64,000 nucleotides of DNA, taken from positions 11,451,328-11,515,327 of the forward strand of contig NW_022145609.1 of assembly GCF_000002235.5 (NCBI RefSeq). The letters run 5' to 3'. The translations under genes were made by a program, and so were the position numbers. Each line of letters starts with the position of its first letter. The stretch's first letter is position 1. The notes under the pieces are model-generated. The model made no database searches, had not been told where the DNA came from, and worked only from the letters and a program-made list of their open reading frames with translations. Source of the stretch: Strongylocentrotus purpuratus (Eukaryota > Echinodermata > Echinoidea > Camarodonta > Strongylocentrotidae). Of the stretch, positions 36,801-48,800 are shown piece by piece.

Positions 36801-39800
36801 AGTTTTTTTAAACTGAAGAACGAATAAAGAATGAACTTGAATATCAAGTATATCTTCTCTTCTTCTGCATTGAAAACAATAAGATATATGCACAAATATT
36901 GTAATGAGTGAACTTTTGAATATTCGTCAATAACCCTTTCAGAAATGTAGATGTTTAGTCTACATGTATCTGTGGGAACTTTGACAGGAAAGTTTCTATT
37001 TCTTTGTGAATCATAAACAGATAATCGTGTAGATATTTTTCCCATGGAAGATGACTCATTGTTGTTGTTATTATGTTTTATAATCTGTATAATTGTGTAC
37101 ATTGTTTGTAACACACCTGTACCAGTGAACAACAAATTTCTATTTTTGTATGGACAATAAATCAATTCAATTCAATTCAATTCATGATAAAACAAACAAA
37201 TTACAGTAACATCTCACTTTGGGAATTCTAATCCAATAGTTGTTTTTATAAACTAATTAAAAAATGGAACAGACAGGATTAATTTGAGTTGAATGTGATA
37301 GCCATGGAGACTTACCCAACCTACAGGTTCATCCTCTACAATGAAGATGACAGAATCAGTAATCTCATTGTACGGTGTGGGTGGTTCTGTATTAAGAGAA
37401 GGTATGCAGCGTGTTAGGATCCCTGCATCAATGGAGAAACCTACATGGAAGGCTGGGCATTGATTGTTGTACGTAATGATGGAAATGTGAATATAACACT
37501 GTACCAAACTATATCAGACCTGCCAACCTCTGGAGTTCAAAAACTGTATTCTTCAATCCCCAAAGTTGTATTTTACTAACAAAAGTTGTATTCTTAAAAA
37601 TAAACACGGACTGTTACGCAGACCAATGCCTCTTACCGTTCCTACAGGAAGAAATTTTTTAATGGATCATTGGTTGAATATCGTCCTTGTTTTCACGAAG
37701 TGACGGTAGTGAGGAAAATCATAACGCAAAGTGAATGCAATTTTTTTTCACTACCGTCACTTCGTGAAAACAGCGACGATATATGCATGATTTCGTCACA
37801 ACTGTCGTGTTCGATGAACCAATGAACATCCCCAAATTGCCGATGTGAGATGCTTGTAGGATACTTTACAGAACAGAATGTGCATTTTAACATAGAAAAT
37901 AGCACATACACATGAAAAATTATTTATTTATTCGAAAATCATATTTTTTTGAGGAAAATTGTATTTGCTTCTAAAGATCGTACAAAATATGACTAAATCC
38001 TACTGGTTGGCAGGTCTGCTATACAGTGTGAGTAAAAAAAAAGTTTACACCTAGAAAATTGCTAATTATTTTTAAAAAAATCATTGATGAACATTAAATT
38101 GTTATATGTCTTGAAAGAGTGTTTTATCCCAAATCATTTGGTACCATTTTTGTGTGATATGTGTTTACGCTTGGATGAACAGGAGACATTGTTTACGAGA
38201 GTGCAAACATCGACTTGCGCCAAAGTTGCCTATGTGATGTTTGAATAAAACAATTGGGATTTGGGTATTAATTCGGTCTTTGCAGATCCAAATAACATCC
38301 CTAACAAAATTAATCATGCCACACATATCAAATATCGAATATCAAATATCAGCCAACATTTTGTGCGCGCGTATGTGGGTGTGTGTGTCTTTGCCCTTTG
38401 CAAAAAAACATATGCAATGCATTTCATTTGATACATTTAATCCATTCTCTTACTCCGCTAATCCCAACATAATACATACTGTAGGCATCACTTTGGCGCA
38501 AGTCGATTTTTGCACTCTCGCAAACAATGCCACCTGTTCATCCAAGCGTGAACACATACCACACAAAAATGGTTCCAAATGATTTGGGATAAAACACACT
38601 TTCATAAGATGTATATTAATTTACTATTCATAGATGATTTTTAAAATAATTAGCAATTTTCTAGGTGTAAACTTTTTTTTGACTCACTCGGTATACTTAC
38701 AGTGACCATGTCTATAGAAAGACAGACTGTCTAAAATGACTTTCTTGGGGGGGGGGGGGTATGTGTTACCAAAGATCAGTGTTTACAATAGAGTAAAGAA
38801 TGTAAAGACCACCTAATTTTAAATATCACTTTTCTTGTCTATACCTCCCAATCATCATTATCTTTACCTGGGTTGTCAATGCTAGAATACTCCAGAGAGA
38901 ATCCTGTAGCTGAGAAGGACTCGTCAGTCTTGAACTGTAGCCACATACGGTAACTAGCACTGTCTATGGGAGCAGGTAGAGAGCCTCCAGTCAGTATGGC
39001 TATCACTTCCTCGTTGACTGTCTTTCCTGTACCGACCACTAAGAAATCATGGCTGTTTGGCGAGAAAAAAATGATACAAATGGTAGGAAACTTTTGACCC
39101 ATTGGGGAATAGAATGAAACGTCTACACATGAGACATATGAAACTGTTATAATATGAAACCCATTACCAGCAGGTGATATCCTCACTAATAGAAACAATA
39201 TACTGTGAATTACAAATAAAAAGGAGACGTACATCTGACATTTTGCTTTGGATGGCAACATTTGCTCAAGGCTTTATTTCTTTACCCATTAACTACTGAG
39301 GTATCTCATTCCCACAGGTTTAATATAGGGGCCACTTAGTTACCATATGTAATGGGTTAAAACACATAAGGTTAGGGTCAGGGTTGATTAGGTTAAAGGT
39401 TACATTCTGGGTCCAGGTTAGCAATGAGGAATTCAAATGATAGGAGTATTAAAGCCCATCTGCACTAGTTTGGCCATGAGGGATAAGACCTCCCTGTATG
39501 GTCACTGACAGGTGGTTATCTCATCAAATCAGCTCTCAATTAACATAAGAAAAAGGGGACCATGGGGAACCAACAGTCACCGCTTAGGCATTGTTTGTTA
39601 TAAAGAGGGCGCATGTAGCTAGCTATAAGTAGTGCAGTGGGGCTTTAAAGAAACTGACCATTGAGCAATTTCTGCTGGAGCATATGCCTGATAACCAAAT
39701 AAATACCAAAGTATACAAAACTACAGGAACTTACTTCTCTTCAAGTGAGAATGCAGTGAACTCTATCCTGACTAGATGATTCATACTGGGTAGTCTGATG

Positions 39801-42800
39801 TACCAAGTACATTCTTGGTTGTCAGGGTAGGGTTGAGGATAGTTGGGAGACATCACAGTCCCAGAACCTTCCAGCAACTCTTGGGTCCCACAAGATTCTA
39901 CAAGTAAATAGAATTGGATACCAGAATTTAATACGATCAAATCACCGCACTGACTTAGTTTATTAGCATTGTATTGTATTGGACTTGCCTTACCATGATA
40001 AAAATTGTGCACTTAACAACAGTTCTGTGAATTCATTGTAATCATAATAACATGAATTGGATGATAAAAGCAACATCGTTTCCAGAGAGCAAGAAAGGGG
40101 TTAACTTAATGAAAAAAATGTCTGGATCAAACAATCTTCTGGCTCTTAGCTGATGACATACTGTAAATGTAATTATCTATTTATCTTAACCAAATTGGAT
40201 AGCTTTTTTTTTGAGAAAACTGGACAAATGATTTAGATTCTACTTTAAAAAAAGAAGTATATTTTACATTCTACTATAAAAAAAGAAGTATATTTTACAT
40301 TCTACTGTGAAATATTTTAGAATGAAGGGTGCCAGACAGAAATTAAGAGAAAATCATAATCTAGATTAGTTAAAAGCAGAGAAAAAACATTTGTTACAGT
40401 ACCTTGATCATCAAACGACTCCCAGTACAGGGTAAAACCCTTACTGGATACCGTCTCATCTGCTTGGAACCGCACCCAGAAGTTATACGTGGGTGACTCC
40501 AGGGTCTCGTCGAGTTTGAAGTCCCCTGTGTAGAAGCCGAGGACAGAGGAATCCGGGTTTCCGTACCCGATGGTGAGCGTGTCGTAGTCGCTTTCAAGGA
40601 TGCCTTCCAGGGAGGTGATTCGGACTCGGCCTGTCTTGGGAGCCATCAGGGTCCAGGTTAAGTCCTGGGTGAGGTGAGGTGAGATGAGAAAGGTGAGAGC
40701 AATTTTGTTAGTGAAAATAGGATTATTGTCAGATGCTGCTTATAAGTATTGGCTTGCATGGTAATGTAGATAGACAGTAGGCTTGCGGTTGCACCATGTG
40801 AGAGAAGGGGGAGGATTTAGGAGACCCGGAAAGGACTCTCTGTAATCTTTCTTGAGGATGTGAGTGTAGTCCTGAAAAGGACTGTTGGGAATCTTGAAAA
40901 AAGACTGTTGGTTATCTTTCTTAGCTTATAGTTCTTAGGAGAGCTATAGCACCGGTTGGATTATTGTCTTAACATCAATGTGCTATCAACTGCACAAGCA
41001 TCGCAAATAACAATGTACAGTACACGCCGAAAATCTCCGCAACACGATTTACACGATTCAAAATTTACACGATTCGACTGCTCGCGGGAATCGTGTAACC
41101 ATTTATTTTTACACGATTCGTTTTTTGCCAATGAAGCGAAATTTGAATCGTGTAAATGTGTAATCGTGTAAAATTACACGATTCCTCAATTCAGGTCGAA
41201 TCGTGTAATCGTGTAATCTGCCCGCCGAAAATCTCCGCAACACGATTACACGATTCAAAATTTACACGATTCGATTGCTCGCTGGAATTGTGTTACAATT
41301 TATTTTCAGTGGTGATGGTGAGCAGGTTAAGGACGTCTAGTTCAGTAAAAGCAAGAACTTACTTCTTGGTTGAACGAGGACAACGTAGACGATACGAGGG
41401 GATAGCGAAGATTACGCTTTCTTTCTCTTGTATGTATTTTTAATTGCAGTGTCTTGTCTCTAGTTTTATTATAGACTGTTTTAAAGTTTTAAAAAATCAG
41501 TCCACTTCCCGAAAAGCACTCTCGGATTTAATCCTCGGTGAGAAAAAAGAAAAAAGCGATGAACGACGAAGGAAGGGGGAATTTTGTTATTCCTAAGTTG
41601 TAAATAAGTAAAAATGATAACAAAATGTAAAGGAGGGCTAACATAATTAAGTATGTCGTGATACTCTTACATTACAAGGCTGTACCAATTAGAATTATGT
41701 TCACCAGCTCATTCGTTACTATGAATATCGTTATACTTTTTTTATTCAATCATTATCCATTTTACAAACCTGGTTTGTAAAAACGCGTCAAAACGCGTCA
41801 TATGACGCACGAAAACCAAGGTTTGTCGACAAACCTCCTTTGTGAATTCGGGCCTTAGACTTTGATCACTTATTGCTTTTTTAGCGTTCCTCATTTTCGT
41901 AAATTACCTTTTACAACATTGCATTATTCAGCTATATGTATAAAGAGCTACGGTCAAGGCTTAAGGGCACACTTCCTGTCACATACAAAAGAAGCTTACT
42001 CTAAATGTGCCCTGCCATTGACCCTCGCCGGGGACAAAGGCCGTTGCCCTAGCTACAGGCAGAGATCCTTACATAATACCTATTGTTCAGGGGGTTCCCC
42101 TTGAACATAGGATCCCCCTGAACAATAGGTATTACATGTACGTAAGTATGTAAGCCACTGGCTTACAGAGTGTAGGGAACAGTTGCAAGCCGAGAATGAA
42201 TAGAATAAGTAAATGGCCAACTGTCTTTGAGTTACATTTAGCTAGCGGCATAGTGTCCCCCCACTTTTTCAAGTTCCCCCAAAGTGCCCCTTTGAATGTA
42301 GGAAAAGTACCTATTTTACTTTGACAAGTGTCCCTATTAATTTGTAAAAGTGCCCCTTCCCCTTTTCAACTCTGATAAGTGCTCCTTTTCTTTTGACACA
42401 TGCCCCTTTTCCATCGACGAGTTCCTATTTTCCTTTGAAATAAGTGTCCATTTTCCATTCTCATTAGTGTCCTTTTAATCTCTAGTAAGTATCCCTCTTT
42501 AAGTACGAGAAGTGCCCCTCTTCACTTTTGATAAATGCCCCCATCAACTCCGATAAATGCCCCTATAAAAATCTGATCGGTGCCCCTTTCCTTTCAACTA
42601 AAGGTTTTTTTTTTATCTCTCTCTCTCTCTCTCACTCTCTCTCTTTCTTTCAATATCTTTCCATTCCCCCATATCTTTCTCGCCTCTCTTTCCCTCATTA
42701 TGTTCCCCTCTTACCTTATTTATTTGTCTCTTTTCCTCTCCGTTTCATAGCCTTCTCATTTCTGTTAATTTTACTATGTTTCGCCCTTCTTTTTTTATCA

Positions 42801-45800
42801 CTCTATTTCACTCTTTCTTTTCTTCCGGTCAACTTTTTAGTTTTCCCTTTTTTCTCTCTTGCATAATTTTTTCTGTTTATCTTTATATCGTGCCTTTCAA
42901 CCCTCGTTTTCCTTTTATATGTTCCCTTCTCCTCGTAGCTATCTTTTTTCCTTTTCTATTTCATCTATCATGTCTATCTGTTTCTGACGTTTTCCTACCT
43001 TGTCTCACGGATTAGTATACGATACATGTTAGTGGAAAGTGCTGAGGTTTATACACGAATATAAAGTACAGTAATTAACTGATGTACACTGAAGGTAAGT
43101 TGTGTATAAAGCAATTGGTGTAAGCAGGATGCGATTTAACGATTGTTGCAGCTTGTCGCATCGTTCTACCAATGCCCTTATAACCCTAATAACTATTTAC
43201 ACGATTACACGATTCAGAGCGACTTTCTTCAATCGTGTAAATTTACACGATTACACAGTTACACGATTGTTGCATCTGGTCGAATCATCCGACCAATGCA
43301 CTTAACTATTTACACGATTACACGATTCAGAGCGACATTCTTCAATCGTGTAAATTTACACGATTACACAGTTACACGATTCAGGTGAATCGTGTAAACC
43401 GTGTAATCCTAAAAATAAATCGTGTAATCGTGTTGCAGAGATTTTCGGCGTGTACTGTATCTGATATAAATATTTTTGATGATAACATTTTTCCTTGCAG
43501 ATTTATTTTCCATGGGTTCTTGCCTGAGACACATTTACCTTGGGCTTTTTATTCAACATCTTATAGTACACAATTTTCATACACCTGGAATAAAACATGC
43601 TTGGGGCAATCAGGCTTTCTCAGCCATGGGTCCCAAACTCTGGAATGAACTCCGATCCCTCTACAAATATGTCAACTGTCGTCAACAGAAACATTTGAAT
43701 CACAACTGTAAACTTATTTGTTTTTTTTGTTGTAATTATTGCAATATTCTAATTTACTATGTCGAGGAGAATTTCAAACTTCCTTTTTTGTTTTTTCTTT
43801 CTTATTTTTGCTACATGTATTTTTCTCTAAGCGCCATGAGCACCGAAAGGTGGACCTGTGCGCTATACAAGTAGCCAATGTCATTATTATAATTATATAC
43901 ACTGGATAGAGAATATATGAAATATGTTACCACAAGATTTGGGTGGTTATCTGGCCATCCCGGCGATGTGAAGGTTCCTTCCTCTGTGATCTCTTCATAT
44001 TGTCTTTCAGGTGTACCAGGACCTTCAGGGAAAACGTGAGGAAAGCAAAGAGGTCTTGTGTGATTTTTTTTCCTTCATGTTTTGTGTAAAGAAGAGCTTT
44101 CTACCCTTAGTACTGTAAATCATTACATATGATACCATTTATTCATAGGAAATATTAATATAGTATACACCATCACTATTACTACTATTCCTCCGTAAGA
44201 TATCATACACTTGGTTTGTCCAGGTAATACTAAGAAATGATAATGATAATGAAAATCATTATTATTATTATTATTATTATTATTACTGATACACGCTTTT
44301 CCCATAAGGCGCAAAGCACTTACAGTGAATGAAAATCAAAATTACATAAGAAAATAAGAAATTACATAAGTCTTACAACTACAAACTAAAAAAAAAGATG
44401 TATTTTTAAGGCCTTTCACTTTTTCAATATAGCTTTTTGCCAGTTAAAAATATCATCACTGTTGCTAAACCTCTAAAGTCTACGTATGTAAATGCTGCTT
44501 CTGAGAATAAGGACTTTTATTCTCATTGTACAATAATAAAACATAATCTCACCTTGAGTGACCATTGTAACAGCCATCTGGAAGCCGGCATGATCAAGGG
44601 TTGCTTCTGATGTCTTGAAGGATATCCACAGGTGTTGACCAGGACTGAGTACCTTGGCAGGGATGGGTGAGGTCCCAGCGTTGGCCCTGGACCCGGAGAG
44701 AACATAGAGGGTGGTCTCCGTAGAAAAGTCAAGGCCGCTACCGATCACCACAAAGTCAGCTCCGGCACGGGTGTCAAAGTCAAGTATCTAAATTAAACAA
44801 ATAAACACAAAGTGTCAGTTTTCATCAAATTACCCAATGTCAACAAGTTTACAGATGTGTATCAATAACCCAAGTTTTTGAGACAGTTTCCATCTGTATT
44901 ACCTTCTTTCATTGTTCATCTACATACAAACATTGTTCCATTGTATTGAACTTCAAATTTCATGAACTTACATGCAGTTTCAATTTTAAGATGAAGACAA
45001 GCTGCTCTTTTAAGGTAATAATGATACTTTACCCAATTTTTAGTGGTTTAAACTTCCTTGGCATTTAAAGCTAAGTTCTTTAAAGACATGTATACAGTAA
45101 ACCCATAGGCAGTATCTCTATAACCATACTACTCTATTACTCTCTCTTTATCTCTCTCTCTCTCTCTGCATAATGAACATAATACAAAATCAACAACTTT
45201 GAAAATATTTGAGCATGTTTTGCCTCCACTGCACAGGAGGAGTTAACACCACTCTACTGTGTATCTGTGAGGGGTTTAGAGTCTAGAACTGCTAATGTAT
45301 TACCTGCAGAAGGACGTACTGGTCCGAGGGAGCACTGATGAGCCATTCACATGTCTCAGGACCAGCGTATCCATTGGGGTAGTCAGCATTCATTATCATA
45401 CCATCCTTGTCTACGACGATCCGTCCACATTCTGTGTTACAAAGGAAACTAGTCACAGCATTTCAATATGGCTAATTTCAAGTAAAGTGTACGATGATGT
45501 CGCTTTAATGTAAATTTAGATTGATTTTGTGGTATGATATGAAATCAAATCAAATAGTAAGCTAACACTATGAACAAGTACCATCATATGACTGCATGGT
45601 ACCTACATGTAAATCATCTATGGTCCCATAAGCATGCCTTACTCTTGTCCAAAGCATCTTCTAACTACAAGTATCTGCAAATTGTTGTGCGCCTGTAGAT
45701 GGAGCCCAGTGTAATTTTTTGTCAAATTTTCATATACATTTATACATTTAAAGTGTTGATCACTGAAGTGATGAGTTATTGACATTAGTTTTGTAATTAT

Positions 45801-48800
45801 GGTAAAATTATGGTCAATTTTAGAATGCATTTTCCTCGAAATATTGTTCACATAATATCAGGCATACAAAGTAGTATACCCTCCTTGAATTTACTGGATT
45901 CCATTACTGATTAAAAAATGACAAGTACATCGAAAAAAGGATATTTAACCCTCTGCCTACTGGGACCCGGTGATCCATGTATTATGCCTATGGACATTAG
46001 AGAATTTAGAAGTCATCGGGTTCACATTAGGCCTGTCTTCATCAGCTCGATATTGCCGCTAATTGAACTATCCTGATTGCAAATTATCTAGCGTCCTCAT
46101 CAGCCCGAAGTTGCAATTAGTCAGATATTTGGTCAAGATAATCACCCCAAGATATCTTGAGCTAGTTTGCAAAATATCCCGCTATTTGTCGGGTGCGTCT
46201 TCACTAGCCCAAAGATCCCCACTATGAATGAACACTGAGCAAATATCTTGAGCTAATTTTACGAGCTCGAGTTTCTGGTCTTGAGCTGATGAAGAAGCCA
46301 TTTGTAACTTCAGGATTATTTCCCAAATCAGAAAGAGCGGGCTTTTTGGCAATCTCGAGCTGATGAAAACAGGCCTTCTGTGATGTACCTGAATATGTGG
46401 TTGCATTGGCTGGTCCTATCTTTGGTAGCTCGAGTCTGTCTGGGATTAGAGCAGCGACATGGAACTCATAGGGCATCGAAGGGGTTAGTGAGGATACAGT
46501 CAAAGATGTGATGTTACCACCGTAGACCAGATGGAACTGTGTAACTAAAAGAAGAAATAAGCACAAAAACGAGAGAGAGAATAAAACCAACAATTGCATT
46601 GAGATGGTTTGGAATAACTGCTATCAAAACTGGAGCAAAACATATGCTGAATACTATATACCTCTCTTTGTCATGTGGTAAACTATGCACCATTGTGAAT
46701 AAAATTTTAATATCAGACTTTAAGAACAAATGAAATGCAAAAAAAAAGATGCATTTAACAACTACTGATTTATACTTGTTCTTCAATGAATCACACTTAT
46801 GCCTATACATAGAAACAGATGTTAAAGAAGTTGTACTTATCTAAGAATACCAGGAGAAGAATAAATGAACGAGTATATATGATAAGCAATCAAATCAAAT
46901 CATGTTTTGTCATGTATGTTTCTTTTTTAGTTTTGTTTGTATATGTAAATCTCTTAACTACTGTTCGGGGAACTATGCCTCCACAAGGCCATATTTTAAT
47001 TCCCTATTTACACTTTCTTATATATTGCAAATGCTTATCATTGTATATATCTTTGTTTTGTTTTTGTTGAAAATGAAAATAATTAAAATGAATTGAATTG
47101 AATTGAAATACAGATGGCCAGCAAACACACAAAAAAAGTTGGAATGACAGAAGAGAAAAAAAAGTATGTTTTATTTGGTCACAATCCTCAGATTTCAAGA
47201 CCCACAGATGAATGAACCTTGAAGGAGCTAATGAAACAATCAAATAAACTTCTTACTATCAAACGGTTCTCCTTGGATGCCGTAATAGATCTTGTATCCA
47301 TAGACGTTGCATGTGATGTTGGAAAGCATCCATGTGACTTGTACCTCAGTACTAGATATGGGGGATGCCGTCACGTCACGTACGTTCATGTCAGCATCGG
47401 TAAAACCTGCAACATCAAAGTTTAAATGAATGAATTCATTTTTAACTAATAATGATAATAATTGTGATTTATATATCGCATAATAATCGTCGAAGACAAT
47501 CTGCTATGCGCTTTACATTATTACATTCTTACAATTTACATATTAGGCCTACATTATTATATACAAATTATAGATAATTGCATTATTACATACAAATTAA
47601 AAATTAAATGTCATCAAATGATATTCCACTATAACAAATAATAATTACTTTGAAAATAGATAAGTTTTGACAGTAGTCTTAAACATTGCAAGTGAGTTAA
47701 TTTTTCTTATTTCTACACACTGAACCTGTTTGATTGTAATAGGGTGTACTATGGTACTTTGGTTGAAATCAATTAGAAGAGAATTTTCATATCATTACCT
47801 ATAGATATCATTACCTATAGATTGAAATATCCCAGCGGTTGACACTTGAAATTAAAAATATTACTGAATCGCAATCAAGCCTTTGTCTAAACAAGGAAGG
47901 AAACTCAAACAAGTATTCTTTTAACTCATACATTTTCTCCAGCAACAGAACTTAAACTAAGTTTAAAAGTACAATTTCATCATTGACAAGTCACAAATGA
48001 GAGTCACTAACGAATCAGTCTTATGATCTAATGATTATGATTACAATAACAGTCTTTTACACAGTGCCTTTATAGTAATTAGTTACTGAACAAGGTTTTT
48101 TTATGCTTCTAAAAATTTCAAAAATCAGACTTCACAAGTCACCTCCACATAAGTTAACACCATCCACTTGTTTTTGAGGATCTACAGAGAATGCATCACT
48201 ACCACAGCATTTCAACTGTAACCAAGCGTCCACCATTTTTCGTAGAGGATTTATTATATTAACTACAGGTTTGAAACACCAGCAATGTACAGGACGTCAA
48301 CAATAATACACTACAAACACTTTATTATAAAACTTGCCTTTTGGTGTAATCTCGCAGATATAATAATTGGGTGTGTCACAGACAGCATCAACTACTTGAC
48401 GGCTGCTTGAACTGAGAGCCCCGCAGTCATGGAGACCATTTCTAGGGTAACCAGTCTCCCAGATGGTGTTCTGCCAGTCAGTAGGGGCGTCGCACGTCAC
48501 CCATCGCCAGTCAGACTCCACAGAGAAATCAGAAAATCCTGCAAGAAAGAGACAATAAATATTTCATGCCTTGATTTCATATGTACAATAATCAATGTTT
48601 CCCATGTGTGTAAGTTTGATTTATTAACACTGTATGTACTCTAAAGGCATTGTTTAACAATGTTAAATCTGAGATGCATGGCCCTACGTGTTATCAGTGT
48701 TTGTGAAATGGCATAATATTGAAGCCGTAACAAAAATTGCGCTTCAAAATGATCATGAAGTGCCTAAAAACAGTAAAAATCTTTGTGTGAACAGTTTTAC

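Larger units (their letters stand above)
41018..43457. mobile_element. 2.44-kb TA-flanked element with ACACGATT arrays
   Basis: Ends CAGTACACGCCGAAAATCTC / GAGATTTTCGGCGTGTACTG with TA at both borders. The first ~280 and last ~260 bp hold about two dozen ACACGATT copies in both orientations. The left terminal sequence recurs internally at 41221..41295. A ~116-bp unit is tandemly doubled at 43190..43385. No transposase was recognised in the centre, which holds a degenerate minisatellite and pyrimidine-rich DNA. Confidence 0.82.

Noticed and set aside
36737-37165. 142-codon minus-strand frame
   Set aside because: AT-rich, overlaps a LINE-like AATTC tail, no family signature, lies within an intron of the receptor.
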